64,000 nucleotides of DNA from Calothrix sp. NIES-2098. Its GTDB lineage: Bacteria > Cyanobacteriota > Cyanobacteriia > Cyanobacteriales > Nostocaceae. Under the pieces are notes generated by a model. That model was given only the letters and a program-made list of their open reading frames with translations, searched no databases and was not told where the DNA came from. Where the stretch lies: contig AP018172.1 in NCBI GenBank assembly GCA_002368175.1, forward strand, positions 3,470,001-3,534,000. The letters are read 5' to 3'. Below, in pieces: positions 26,178 through 35,685 of this stretch (positions are counted from its first letter, which is position 1; each line of letters opens with the position of its first letter). Both the position numbers and the translations under genes were made by a program.

Positions 26178-27365
26178 ATGCCAGTTTCCCAAGATCAGCC
26201 GATCTATTCTGAGGCTCCGCTCCAACTATTGTTGTTTGTCGATGGACGTCCCAAGTCCCGACAACAAGTACAGCGAATACGTGCTTACTTGAAAGAACTG
26301 CAAACTGGGTATCATTTTGAACTTCAAATTATCGATGTCGGGCAACAACCATATATGGCGGAACACTTTAAATTAGTGGCGACGCCAGCTTTAATCAAAA
26401 TTCACCCGGAACCGAGGCAAATCATTGCGGGAAGTAATATCATCGGTCAACTAAAAAACTGGTGGCCCCGTTGGCAAACCTCTGTAGATGCCTATTTGAA
26501 GCTACAGGAAGATTTACAAGAACGGCTAGACGACAACGATCGGGTGGTAGCACCTCAATCCACAATTGGTTCAGTTGCTGTTTCTGCTGAACTTATACGC
26601 CTCTCCGATGAGATTTTTCGCTTAAAACAGGAACAAGAGAAACTTCAAGAGCAGTTGCAATTTAAAGATAGAGTGATCGCTGTGCTGGCCCACGACCTCC
26701 GTAATCCTTTAACAGCTGCTGCGATCGCGATCGAAACTCTCCAATCTAATTACAATATAGAGACAGGTCAATTCCAGCGCCTCAAACCAGCAATGACGGC
26801 GCATTTGTTAAAACAAGCCCGGACTCAAACCAAAACAATTGACCGTATGATTACGGATCTTTTGCAGGTTGGTAGAGGCAATGATACTGAGCTACCAATC
26901 GTACCGCAAAAAATGGAAATCGGCAAACTCTGTCTAGATGTAGTCGAAGAATTGCGCGATCGCTATACGGCGAAATCTCAACAGGTAGAAACAGATGTCC
27001 CGCAAGACCTACCCTATGTCTATGCCGATCCAGAACGCATTCACCAAGTACTGGTGAATCTGTTGGACAATGCAATTAAATATACACCAGCTGGCGGCAA
27101 GATTAGCATGACAGGACTGCACCGCACTACCCAAAAAGTTCAGATTAGCATTGGTGACACTGGGCCGGGAATTCCTTACGAAGACCGCGATCGTATCTTT
27201 GAAAATCATTTCCGCCTGCAACGCGATGAAGCTACAGAAGGTTACGGCATTGGTCTTTGTGTTTGCCAACGAATTATTCGGGCCCACTATGGTCAAATCT
27301 GGGTTGACTCTGTTCCCAACGGTGGAGCGTGGTTCCACTTTACATTGCCAGTTTATCCTTCATAG
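26178..27365 (+). CDS. sasA: Circadian clock output histidine kinase SasA
   Basis: SasA is the KaiC-interacting sensor kinase that relays circadian phase to the response regulator RpaA. The 395-residue protein has the KaiB/thioredoxin-like N-terminal domain (P-L-Q-L-L-L-F-V-D-G-R-P-K-S, residues about 12-105) and a linker coiled coil. The H-box is V-L-A-H-D-L-R-N-P-L-T. The HATPase boxes are V-N-L-L-D-N-A-I-K-Y (N), I-G-D-T-G-P-G-I-P (G1), F and G-Y-G-I-G-L (G2). I chose ATG 26178 (MPVSQDQPIYSEAP); an in-frame TTG at 26151 is less likely. All catalytic motifs are intact. Confidence 0.95.
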   Translation: MPVSQDQPIYSEAPLQLLLFVDGRPKSRQQVQRIRAYLKELQTGYHFELQIIDVGQQPYMAEHFKLVATPALIKIHPEPRQIIAGSNIIGQLKNWWPRWQTSVDAYLKLQEDLQERLDDNDRVVAPQSTIGSVAVSAELIRLSDEIFRLKQEQEKLQEQLQFKDRVIAVLAHDLRNPLTAAAIAIETLQSNYNIETGQFQRLKPAMTAHLLKQARTQTKTIDRMITDLLQVGRGNDTELPIVPQKMEIGKLCLDVVEELRDRYTAKSQQVETDVPQDLPYVYADPERIHQVLVNLLDNAIKYTPAGGKISMTGLHRTTQKVQISIGDTGPGIPYEDRDRIFENHFRLQRDEATEGYGIGLCVCQRIIRAHYGQIWVDSVPNGGAWFHFTLPVYPS

Positions 27366-27442
27366 TCGCCGCATTGTTTGGCTGGCAACCGACGCGCCAA
27401 ATTCTAATTTTGCTTTTCAAGTTTAATCCCAAAACCAAAAAA

Positions 27443-28465
27443 TTATTTGAGAATAATGCGATCGCGCCCCTCCGCTTTTGCTTGGTAAAGTGCCTTATCT
27501 GCGGCCACAATCAAATCGGAAGGTGAAGATTCCCAAGTGGGAACAATAGTCGCCACACCCATACTCAGGGTGACATATTGGCTAACTTCAGAGCCATGAT
27601 GAACAATTTTTAAATTTCTGACTCCAGCTTGCATCGCCGCAGCAACATGAACTGCACCAAATGCATGAGTATTGGGCATAATTACAGCAAATTCTTCTCC
27701 GCCATAACGTGCTACTAAATCCTGATTTTTCTGTGCCGTATGACTGAGGACAGCACCTACCTTTTGTAAACAGACATCTCCAGCAGGGTGGCCGTATTTA
27801 TCATTATAAAATTTAAAAAAGTCAATATCACACAAAATTAAAGATAGGGGTAATTCCTCTTGTGCTAAATTAATCCATTGTGTATTCAAGTAATCATCAA
27901 AGCGGCGACGATTAGCTAATCCTGTTAAACCATCAACATTGGCGATATGCTGTAAAGCTTGGTTTGCCGCTTCCAGTTGTTTATATACTTGTGCTTGTTG
28001 TAACAATCGTCGCAAACGCTGGCGCAAAACTGCCCAGTGAATTGGTTTGGTTATATAATCCATTGCTCCTGCTTCAAAAGCACGATTAACCGACTCTTCA
28101 TCGTCTAAGCACGTGATCATCAAGATAGGAGTTCGTTCCCATAGTTTAGAGATCACAGTATTACCTAGAGCCGAGTCCGTATCAAAACTTGCAAGTGCTG
28201 ACATCAAATTATTTCTGGCAATCTTGAGCAATTGCTTACAGCATGTAAAGCCATCCATCACAGGCATTACTGCATCTAGCAATACTATATCCGGCTTAAT
28301 AGTATCGTAAGCATCTAAACATTGCTGACCATCATTGACCTCGACCACTCGATAGCCTTCTTGTTCCATAGCTTTACGCAACAGCACTCGCATGGTCTTG
28401 TCATCATCAGCCACTAAAATCAGTGGTGGTTGCTTGGAAAGAGAAAATGGACTTATGCCTGACAT
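27443..28465 (-). CDS. Receiver-GGDEF diguanylate cyclase (PleD-like)
   Basis: A response regulator whose output is synthesis of cyclic di-GMP. The receiver domain (residues about 15-150) has the acidic pair A-D-D-D, phospho-acceptor D in V-L-L-D-A-V-M-P, T at I-T-C-L-D-D and K in D-Y-I-T-K-P. An insertion lies between the acceptor and the Thr. A short coiled coil leads into GGDEF with D-G-L-T-G-L-A-N-R-R and intact R-Y-G-G-E-E-F. The inhibitory I-site position reads K-N-Q-D instead of R-x-x-D. I chose ATG 28465, since the longer version from 28534 adds an implausible N-terminus. It converges with sasA. Confidence 0.88.
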   Translation of the reverse strand: MSGISPFSLSKQPPLILVADDDKTMRVLLRKAMEQEGYRVVEVNDGQQCLDAYDTIKPDIVLLDAVMPVMDGFTCCKQLLKIARNNLMSALASFDTDSALGNTVISKLWERTPILMITCLDDEESVNRAFEAGAMDYITKPIHWAVLRQRLRRLLQQAQVYKQLEAANQALQHIANVDGLTGLANRRRFDDYLNTQWINLAQEELPLSLILCDIDFFKFYNDKYGHPAGDVCLQKVGAVLSHTAQKNQDLVARYGGEEFAVIMPNTHAFGAVHVAAAMQAGVRNLKIVHHGSEVSQYVTLSMGVATIVPTWESSPSDLIVAADKALYQAKAEGRDRIILK

Positions 28466-28573
28466 GAGTTGCGTTCCACAGAGAATGAGAGTATCGGTAA
28501 GGGCGAACCAGGAAAAACTTGCCCCCTTAACCAAATCGCCTGTGAGTTAAGATTTTTTGCTGTAGTCACAATC

Positions 28574-28957
28574 CTACTGAACAGACGATGTGGTAGAAGA
28601 TACGTAGGCAACGCACGTGTTTTTTATACAATGATTGCCCAGTTTTAACTGGATTTCTGGAAGCAGGTAAATATCTGCTAGTCGATCCAGCGATTTTTTC
28701 TCCAGTGGCGCAAATATCACATTGAATAATTTATCTAAGGGGAGAGTTTTGAAACTAACTTGAAAGAAAGTTTTCCTCCCAAGCAATAGAGATAAATGCG
28801 CCTCCATCAATGCCAACACTCGCCGCCCAAGGCTATCCAACAGAAAAATAGAATGCTCAATTATTTTTAGCCAAGTACCAGGTAGATAACTAGTTTGCAT
28901 AGACAGTTTATTTGCAACACAAAGGCAATTTTGACCTTCCTGTCCAGCTAAGGACAT
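28574..28957 (-). CDS. Hypothetical protein (127 aa)
   Basis: An open frame of 127 codons starting at ATG 28957. The product is Leu-rich with possible amphipathic helices (H-S-I-F-L-L-D-S-L-G-R-R-V-L-A-L-M-E-A-H-L) and several Cys residues, and has no recognised domain. It lies just upstream of the GGDEF gene on the same strand, separated by about 110 bp, and could be a partner gene. There is no strong ribosome site, so the call is tentative. Confidence 0.4.
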   Translation of the reverse strand: MSLAGQEGQNCLCVANKLSMQTSYLPGTWLKIIEHSIFLLDSLGRRVLALMEAHLSLLLGRKTFFQVSFKTLPLDKLFNVIFAPLEKKSLDRLADIYLLPEIQLKLGNHCIKNTCVAYVSSTTSSVQ

Positions 28958-29891
28958 GGTAAGAAATTGATGATTAACGTTTTATGTGAATTAAGTCTTA
29001 AAACTCTTGTCATTTCGTTGATAGCCCCAAAACCTTGATTTTAGGCTAGTTGCGAAACCCTTACAGGGTAAAAGACCTTTTGCTTTCACATTTGGCGTAT
29101 TATTTATATTTCCCTACTGCTAAAGGCGAATTGTCATTTCCGGGAAAACTTCAAATATTAACTTTGCTTTTTGAGTTAGATAGTGATTTTTAACACCAAT
29201 AATATGTAATATAAGAAGCAAAAGGTGCTATGAGATTTTTAGCTATAAATCCTGTTAACGTTCAGTTTCAACTCCTTAATTAGCTCAGGCAAGCTTTTCA
29301 GAGTTTTAGGCTCGTGAGATTGGTTACAAAATCGGTAAATCTTATACTTTAATTTTTAGGCACTATTACTTTAATAAATTAAGTGAAAACACTGGGGAAA
29401 ATCGGAGTTACTTATGTATCTTGATTCAGCAGATTTTCTGCAAACCACACTTATTGGAAAATTCCACTTGCACTTTCGGCAAAATTTCAAAAGTTGATTA
29501 ATAAATAATGCGATCGCTCCTATGGAGAAGCGTCTCCAAGTACAGAAGACATAAGCTGTTGAAAACCTTATTTTAGCTTTCCACCGAAGGGTCTAGCCCC
29601 CTATTGGTCAGATATATCCTATAATTAGCAAGTTTTGGCTGGGCACTTTCAGGTTGATAAGTTTAGTCAAGCATGAGAAGCAGATTTGCGTGGAATAGTA
29701 TCAATATTCCTTCATTAATTGCCTCATGTTGTACTAGAAATGAGCCTAGGTTGAAAAATATTATTTCAGCATTAATAATTTTTGCAGCTAAAATATTATG
29801 GTAATTAAAATTTTTATACCCAAGAAAGTTAGCTAAGTAAGCTAAGTCAAAAATCTCATAAAACCTTGCAAAGAAGCTCTAAATCAGGCCA
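28958..29891. other. 934-bp AT-rich gap with one possible 27-codon ORF
   Basis: No established gene is visible. The best small frame is ATG 29414 to TGA 29497 (27 residues, starting MYLDSADFLQ), with GGAG 6 nt upstream of the ATG. It may be a small protein, a gene remnant or chance. A small hairpin GCAGA-TTT-TCTGC lies inside it. A HIP1 site occurs near 29510. No tRNA or known structured RNA was recognised. The size of the gap is unusual for this window. Confidence 0.4.
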
Positions 29892-30152
29892 ATGCCCAAT
29901 TCGTTAATGTATGCCGAGGATAACTTTGTTGTCCTAGAAACAAATCAACCCGAACAATTTCTCACTGCCTCTGAGTTATTAGAAAAGCTCAAGTTAGTTC
30001 TGCAAAATATTGATTTTCAAGATTTACCACCAGATGTGCAAAAAATTGAGAGTGTGGCAGATCGAGCTAAATATTTAATCGATACAAGTTGCGAGTTAGA
30101 CCTAGGCCCTGGTAAATACTTACAGTGGTATGCGGTACGCTTAGAAAAGTAA
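29892..30152 (+). CDS. CRR7-like protein (chlororespiratory reduction 7)
   Basis: An 86-residue soluble protein with the CRR7 (DUF3571) pattern: F-V-V-L-E-T-N-Q-P-E-Q-F-L-T-A near the N-terminus, an L-P-P-D-V-Q-K segment, and the C-terminal T-S-C-E-L-D-L-G-P-G-K-Y-L-Q-W-Y-A-V-R-L-E-K. In chloroplasts CRR7 is needed for assembly or stability of the NDH complex (NAD(P)H dehydrogenase-like). The cyanobacterial role is inferred from this. It converges with the DUF2854 gene. Confidence 0.8.
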   Translation: MPNSLMYAEDNFVVLETNQPEQFLTASELLEKLKLVLQNIDFQDLPPDVQKIESVADRAKYLIDTSCELDLGPGKYLQWYAVRLEK

Positions 30153-30203
30153 AAAAGTAAATTTGTAAGTCAATAGTTATTAGTCATAACTATTGACTAA
30201 TAT

Positions 30204-30752
30204 CTATTTTTGACTAGTAATCAATGCTAGCTCGATTTTATCTTCACTAGGTTGTGCGATCTGAATTTCTACTCCAGGGCCGAAATAACTGAGCATTTTT
30301 TCTTGTTTTTGCTGCCAAACATCTATTGGGATAGAGGGTGAATCAAATTCTAAAATTAAAGCGTAAGCCCCATTAACTTCTTTTTCTTGTAATCCTGTAA
30401 TGATTGGTCTTTGTTCATCCGTCGGACTCAGGCCTAGATAAGAAAGCGCCCTATCTAAATGTGCATCTTGGCCATAGCAATATCTGGTGATGTCTTTACG
30501 AATTTTATTTTGGGTGACAGTTGCTTGTTGTTCGCGCAGTTTCAAAACCGCAGGTGTAGTAGGTTGACTAAAGGGTATAGGTTTAAGTTCATTAGCTTTG
30601 AGTGCTAATCCTCCTAGCAATAGAGGAAATCCGTAGAAAAATCCTACAAGATTGAGTGTGGCATTATCAGCGGCATAGGCTATAAAACCGACAATTGTTA
30701 AGATCCCACCGACAGTTAAACCGAGTGTTCCCAAAGAAATTTGGCGTAACAT
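30204..30752 (-). CDS. DUF2854 family membrane protein
   Basis: A 182-residue protein with two N-terminal membrane helices (residues about 8-28 and 32-50) and a soluble C-terminal domain containing R-Y-C-Y-G-Q-D-A-H-L-D-R-A-L and Y-A-L-I-L-E-F-D-S-P. This matches DUF2854, a family shared by cyanobacteria and plastids with no established biochemical role. Thylakoid or plasma membrane location is inferred from the helices. Confidence 0.8.
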   Translation of the reverse strand: MLRQISLGTLGLTVGGILTIVGFIAYAADNATLNLVGFFYGFPLLLGGLALKANELKPIPFSQPTTPAVLKLREQQATVTQNKIRKDITRYCYGQDAHLDRALSYLGLSPTDEQRPIITGLQEKEVNGAYALILEFDSPSIPIDVWQQKQEKMLSYFGPGVEIQIAQPSEDKIELALITSQK

Positions 30753-30971
30753 GAGCTGAAGTTAGTATCAATTCTTAAAACCTTAATTTTATTATCATCG
30801 GATATGAGTGACAGATCGGGGAAGAGGGTAAGCTCAAGCTCATCACTGACTATCGCTTGGTAAAACCAGAAATGTTTTTTCAACTGAACTAGGTTTAACC
30901 AGTAAATTCCCTTTTTCGCCTTTTTTTGCGTTAATTTTAAATTTGAAGATAGTTAAGGACTGCAAAAAACA

Positions 30972-31154
30972 ATGGATATACAAACTATAAAAGAGCGAAT
31001 TGCCGCAGTTGAAAGCAAACGCGAATACTTACTGAGTTTACTAGAACAACCCAATCTAGGAACTTTGAGAATTGATGTCAATCAGGCTTTGGAAGAATTG
31101 GATGATTTAGTAGACGAATTTAGACGTACTATTCCGCAAACAGAAAATAACTAA
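30972..31154 (+). CDS. Small helical protein (60 aa)
   Basis: A 60-residue protein predicted to form two helices (I-Q-T-I-K-E-R-I-A-A-V-E-S-K-R-E-Y-L, then V-N-Q-A-L-E-E-L-D-D-L-V-D-E-F-R), probably a coiled-coil hairpin. AAGGA lies about 11 nt before ATG 30972. It is followed at 32 nt by a strong hairpin, which supports its being a transcribed unit. Function unknown. Confidence 0.6.
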   Translation: MDIQTIKERIAAVESKREYLLSLLEQPNLGTLRIDVNQALEELDDLVDEFRRTIPQTENN

Positions 31155-31185
31155 GCCTCTATAGGCGTTAGCAAACATCAATGTC

Positions 31186-31222
31186 GCGTCGGTAGAGCCG
31201 AAAACTAACAGTCTACCGACGC
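31186..31222. terminator. 11-bp stem between convergent genes
   Basis: GCGTCGGTAGA (31186-31196) pairs perfectly with TCTACCGACGC (31212-31222) across 15 nt. It lies between the 3' ends of the 60-aa gene (+) and the receiver gene (-), and probably serves as a terminator in one or both directions, though the T-run (TTTAAAG) is weak. Confidence 0.55.
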
Positions 31223-31314
31223 TTTAAAGTAAAAAATATCACTAATTCCCCAGAATTGAACGTTACCTGAGTTAAGCGAGCAACTATACTGCATCTGCAT
31301 AATTATCTGGTAAC

Positions 31315-31719
31315 TCAGCCATTTTCTACACGGTTGCCTAACTGTCTTACCAAAGCAATAAGTTCGGTTGTCGGTACATCCTTTCGGCAAAAGTCATCAA
31401 AGCTAGGCATGGCTTTTGTCTGTTGTAAACTTGCGTCTTCTATTGAAGAGTAAGCAAGAATTTGGGTCTGAGGAGAGATGGCTTTAATATGACTAGATGC
31501 ACTCCAACCATCCATGACTGGCATTTGTAAATCTAGAACAATCACATCAGGATGGTAGCGTTTGACCATTTCAATGGCTTCTTGACCATTCTTAGCTAAA
31601 CCGACTACTTGTATATTTTCTTGGCAAGAAAAAGCTAATTGTAGAGTTAAACGGGTGAGTTCGTGATCGTCAACCACTAAAACACGCAAGGTAGAAGACT
31701 CACAGGACAACATTAACAT
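31315..31719 (-). CDS. Stand-alone response-regulator receiver
   Basis: A 134-residue single receiver domain without an output domain. It has L-V-V-D-D-H-E acidic residues, the phospho-acceptor Asp in V-I-V-L-D-L-Q-M-P-V-M-D-G-W, S at A-Y-S-S-I-E and the conserved Lys in F-C-R-K-D. Such CheY/Spo0F-like proteins act through protein contacts. It is 158 bp downstream of ppk1 on the same strand (ppk1 start 34090, end 31877). No cognate kinase is adjacent apart from the divergent one beyond ppk1. Confidence 0.88.
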   Translation of the reverse strand: MLMLSCESSTLRVLVVDDHELTRLTLQLAFSCQENIQVVGLAKNGQEAIEMVKRYHPDVIVLDLQMPVMDGWSASSHIKAISPQTQILAYSSIEDASLQQTKAMPSFDDFCRKDVPTTELIALVRQLGNRVENG

Positions 31720-31876
31720 TTATAAGAGAAAGACTAAATACAATAACTTTTATAGTTTATGGGAACAAGTACTAAGAATTACTCTATCCTATGGTTGAAT
31801 AATTTCGTATTTACCAAGGATAAATTATAGAGATTTAGTGAGGAAAGATTAAAGTTTTCTGAAAGAATAGATTTAA

Positions 31877-34090
31877 CTAGTTGTCAAGATAGAAAGAATT
31901 CTTTTTTGAATCGATCAGAGTTGAGCCAATGCTAGTTGAGCGCAATGCCATATTGATGAGAGTGGTTTGTGAGTTAGCTTCGGGGGCACGATCGCATGGA
32001 TGGCGTTGGATGTAGCTGCCATCGCCTTGTAACTCCCAAGCTTGGCGATTGTCTGCCAGCATAATTCCGAGGATTTCTTGCAAATCTTTGGCAATATCTG
32101 GGTCTTTGATGGGGGTAATAACTTCGACTCGGCGATCTAAGTTGCGACGCATCCAATCCGCACTGCCGATATAGATTTCTTCTTGACCATTGTTATAAAA
32201 GTAAAAAATCCGAGAATGTTCCAAAAAGCGGCCGACGATGCTGATAATACGAATGTTTTCACTAATCTCTTTAAGTCCAGGACGCAAACAGCAAACACCG
32301 CGAACAATCAAATCGATCTGGACTCCCGCACGAGAGGCTTCGTATAAAGTGGCAATAATTTGGGGATCGACGAGAGAATTCATTTTGGCGACAATTCGCC
32401 CGGTGAATCCGTTTTTAGCATTTTCGATTTCCCGATTAATTAATGCCAAAAAGCGATCGCGCATATTTACAGGCGCAACTAATACTTCGCGATAGGATTT
32501 TTGCCGCGAGTAACCGGTTAAAAAATTAAATAAATCGGTGATGTCAGCACCGATTTCTTCTTGGCAAGTGAATAATCCTAAATCTGTATAAAGTCGTGCA
32601 GTTTTTTGGTTATAGTTACCAGTGCCAATATGAACGTAGCGACGCATCCGATCTTTTTCTCGGCGCACGACCATGATCGTTTTACAGTGAGTTTTCAGCC
32701 CCACTAAACCATAGACAACGTGAACGCCAACTCTTTCTAATCGCCTTGCCCAGTAAATATTGTTCTCTTCATCAAACCGCGCTTTTAATTCTACTAACAC
32801 AGACACTTGCTTACCATTTTCAGCAGCAGCAATTAAGGCATTGACGATGGGCGAATCTCCCGAAGTTCGGTAAAGAGTCATCTTGATCGCTAGCACATTC
32901 GGATCGTGAGCAGCATGGGTAATAAAGCGCACCACGGTTGTAGAAAAAGATTGATAGGGATGATGTACTAACAAATCTTTTTCGCGAATGACGGCAAAAA
33001 AGTCTTTTCCTTCTTCTACCTCTGGGATTTCTGAATTGACGCTGGGTTCTCGCAACCATTGCAGGCGCGAAGGTACTACCGATTGTCGTGGTGGGTCTTT
33101 GAATTCTGGTAGCGGTAATGACATAAAATACATCAAATCCCGCAGCCCCAACAACCCATCTACTTCGTAAACATCGCTTTCGGTTAATTCTAAATCTTGT
33201 AATAAACGCGATCGCACTGCTTCGGGAGTTTGAGATTGAATTTCTAACCTAACGGGAGTTCCACCAATGCGGCGTTTGCGTAATTCCTGTTCGATCGCTA
33301 ACAGCAAATCGTCAGCTTCATCCTCTTCTAATGCTAGATCGGCGTCACGGGTAATCCGGAAGGGATGATATTCCTGAATATTCATTCCCGGAAACAGGGA
33401 ATCTAAGTTATGCGCGATCGCCTGTTCTAAAGGTACACCAGTCCAGTGAGCAGGTTGGCCGTTATGCTGAATTCCTAACTCTGGCGGTAAAGGTAAAAAT
33501 CGCGGTAAGACTTTCGGAACTTTAACTCTGGCAAAAAATTCTTCCTCAGTTTCTGGGTTTTTGACCACCACTGCCAAATTGAGGCTGAGATTGGAAATGT
33601 AGGGAAAGGGATGGCTAGGATCGACAGCTAGGGGAGTGAGAACGGGAAAAATTTGTTCTTCAAAGTAATTATCTAGATAATTCCGTTGTTTTTCTGAGAG
33701 ATCTATATAATCCAGGATGTGTATCCGATGATTGGCTAGTAGGGGTCGGAGTACTTGCTCAAAATGTTGATGCTGTTTAGTTACCTGCGGACTCAAGGTA
33801 AACCTGATATCGTCTAGCTGTTGTTGTGGTGTACGACCATCAGGACTTAACTGGCTAACTTTTGCTTCTACTTGTTGCTTTAAGCCTGCAACCCTGACCA
33901 TGAAGAACTCATCTAAATTTGAGGTAAAGATCGCCAAAAATTTCAGTCTTTCCAAGAGAGGCGTGCGCTGGTCACAGGCTTCATGTAAAACTCTGTTATT
34001 AAACTCCAACCAGCTTAATTCTCGGTTGATGTAGTATTGTGCATCGCTCAGATTGATTGCAGCAGTGGTACTCTTCTTGGGTTTTGGCAT
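31877..34090 (-). CDS. ppk1: Polyphosphate kinase 1
   Basis: PPK1 polymerises the gamma-phosphate of ATP into polyphosphate, the phosphate store of cyanobacteria. The 737-residue enzyme shows the N-terminal domain (Y-I-N-R-E-L-S-W-L-E-F-N-N-R-V-L), the ATP/metal region K-M-T-L-Y-R-T-S-G-D-S-P-I, and the two phospholipase-D-like His motifs L-K-T-H-C-K-T and V-H-I-G-T-G-N-Y-N. The C-terminal E-I-Y-I-G-S-A-D-W-M-R-R-N-L-D-R-R-V-E motif is also present. I chose ATG 34090 (MPKPKKSTT), because the longer frame from 34186 adds an atypical leader. The gene is divergent from a sensor kinase. Confidence 0.95.
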   Translation of the reverse strand: MPKPKKSTTAAINLSDAQYYINRELSWLEFNNRVLHEACDQRTPLLERLKFLAIFTSNLDEFFMVRVAGLKQQVEAKVSQLSPDGRTPQQQLDDIRFTLSPQVTKQHQHFEQVLRPLLANHRIHILDYIDLSEKQRNYLDNYFEEQIFPVLTPLAVDPSHPFPYISNLSLNLAVVVKNPETEEEFFARVKVPKVLPRFLPLPPELGIQHNGQPAHWTGVPLEQAIAHNLDSLFPGMNIQEYHPFRITRDADLALEEDEADDLLLAIEQELRKRRIGGTPVRLEIQSQTPEAVRSRLLQDLELTESDVYEVDGLLGLRDLMYFMSLPLPEFKDPPRQSVVPSRLQWLREPSVNSEIPEVEEGKDFFAVIREKDLLVHHPYQSFSTTVVRFITHAAHDPNVLAIKMTLYRTSGDSPIVNALIAAAENGKQVSVLVELKARFDEENNIYWARRLERVGVHVVYGLVGLKTHCKTIMVVRREKDRMRRYVHIGTGNYNQKTARLYTDLGLFTCQEEIGADITDLFNFLTGYSRQKSYREVLVAPVNMRDRFLALINREIENAKNGFTGRIVAKMNSLVDPQIIATLYEASRAGVQIDLIVRGVCCLRPGLKEISENIRIISIVGRFLEHSRIFYFYNNGQEEIYIGSADWMRRNLDRRVEVITPIKDPDIAKDLQEILGIMLADNRQAWELQGDGSYIQRHPCDRAPEANSQTTLINMALRSTSIGSTLIDSKKNSFYLDN

Positions 34091-34275
34091 GATCGCTTGA
34101 GGGCAGATAGTTGCAGCCCATGCAACTGAAGAATAATAAACATAGTAATTGAAATAGTGTATGCAGGCCGACTTTTTACTAGACATCGCCTTTGTATTGC
34201 AAGATGAGTTGAAAAATTAATGCTAGTGGGCGTCCTAGTTTTCTCTATTTCCTGTCCCTTCCATTCTCTACTACT

Positions 34276-35685
34276 ATGTTCCAAGCTACTCGTCGCCGTC
34301 TCGCTCTTTGGTACACTGCCGTCACGGCTGTATTACTACTATTCTTTGCGAGTGGAGTGTATTTATATGTCCGCAGTACGTTGATTGAAAGAATTGACGA
34401 TACCCTCAATCATGTAGTGGAAGTAGTAGAGCGATCGCTAGTAATTGAACCAGTGAATACTGGTACTGAGACATTACGCCTGAATGTCGAAGCTAGTTTT
34501 CGTGACAATGCTGACACTACAGACGACGATCGCATTGATTTGGAATGGTTTAGTCCTACTGGTGAATTACTTTGGTCAACTCTATCCACACCTTTGAATA
34601 TTCCCATTCATGCCAATCGTACTGGTGAAACTGTGCGCGTACCAAAGGACGAGGGATGGGGTCAATCACCAGTATTGTTACGCCAGGTAACGCAGCGAGT
34701 AGAAGCTGGACGGCAAGTATTGGGCTATTTGCGTGTTAGCCATCCCTGGTTTGAAGTTACCAAACCCAGCCGTCAGTTAATTTTTGATTTGGCGCTGGGT
34801 ACGGGATTGATGGTGCTTTCTGTAGGCGCAAGCGGTTGGTTTCTTTCGGGTAAAGCAATGGAACCAGTAGGTGAGTCCTATCAGCGCCTGAAACAATTTA
34901 CCGCTGATGCTTCTCACGAACTGAGGAATCCGATTACTTTAATTCAAACTAATGTACAAGTTGCTTTGGCTGATTTAGAGTTAGCAGAGACAGAAGTTGC
35001 TAGCTCCTTACACTACCGACAACAGTTAAAATTAGTGGAACGACTAACTCAGCGCTTGGGTAGGTTAGTCAATGATTTGTTGTTTCTTGCTAGACAAGAT
35101 AGTGGGATAAGTAAAGATAGCTTTTGCGCTTGTCCATTGGACGCTTTATTAATGGAAGTGCTGGAAGAACAGCAATTATTAGCGACAGAAAAGAAAATTA
35201 CTCTGGCTTTAGACTTAGTAGATCCTGCCCTTGCGGAAACTAGCCCGGAGTTGCTGGATAATTGGTTCACCCTTGTAGGTAATTGGGATCAATTGGTGCG
35301 ATTGTTCACTAATTTAATTGGCAATGCTTTGCAATACACCCCATCTGGGGGACGGGTGAATGTGGAATTGGCGCGTTTAGAAGGTAGCGATCGCATTTCG
35401 GGATTGCGTTACAGTAGCGCTCAATTACAAGTTAAGGTGAGCGATACAGGAGTTGGGATTCCCCCAGAAGAACTACCACGCTTGTTTGACCGCTTTTATC
35501 GGGTAGATCCAGCACGCACCCACACGACAGGAAATACAGCTTGTGATATTTCTACTGGTTCGGGATTGGGATTAGCGATCGCCCAAGCTATTGTCGAACA
35601 TCACCAAGGTCAAATTCAAGTGGAAAGCAGCCTAGACAAAGGTACGACTTTTACTGTAACTTTACCTGTCACTCTTGAGGTTTAA
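34276..35685 (+). CDS. Membrane sensor histidine kinase
   Basis: A 469-residue two-component kinase. Membrane helices at residues about 12-32 and 168-190 flank a periplasmic sensor of about 135 residues with R-I-D-D-T-L-N-H-V-V-E-V-V-E-R-S at its start. A linker without an obvious full HAMP leads to the H-box F-T-A-D-A-S-H-E-L-R-N-P and the HATPase boxes I-G-N-A-L-Q-Y-T-P-S-G-G, D-T-G-V-G-I-P and G-S-G-L-G-L-A-I-A. The N-terminal pattern resembles cyanobacterial RppB/NrsS-type kinases. No OmpR-type regulator is adjacent, so the partner is unknown. The divergent neighbour is ppk1. Confidence 0.9.
   Translation: MFQATRRRLALWYTAVTAVLLLFFASGVYLYVRSTLIERIDDTLNHVVEVVERSLVIEPVNTGTETLRLNVEASFRDNADTTDDDRIDLEWFSPTGELLWSTLSTPLNIPIHANRTGETVRVPKDEGWGQSPVLLRQVTQRVEAGRQVLGYLRVSHPWFEVTKPSRQLIFDLALGTGLMVLSVGASGWFLSGKAMEPVGESYQRLKQFTADASHELRNPITLIQTNVQVALADLELAETEVASSLHYRQQLKLVERLTQRLGRLVNDLLFLARQDSGISKDSFCACPLDALLMEVLEEQQLLATEKKITLALDLVDPALAETSPELLDNWFTLVGNWDQLVRLFTNLIGNALQYTPSGGRVNVELARLEGSDRISGLRYSSAQLQVKVSDTGVGIPPEELPRLFDRFYRVDPARTHTTGNTACDISTGSGLGLAIAQAIVEHHQGQIQVESSLDKGTTFTVTLPVTLEV

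Noticed and set aside
29815..29860. Riboswitch before crr7
   Set aside because: Only short direct repeats (GTTAGCTAAGTAAGCTAAGTC-like) are present; no known riboswitch core or strong secondary structure is seen.
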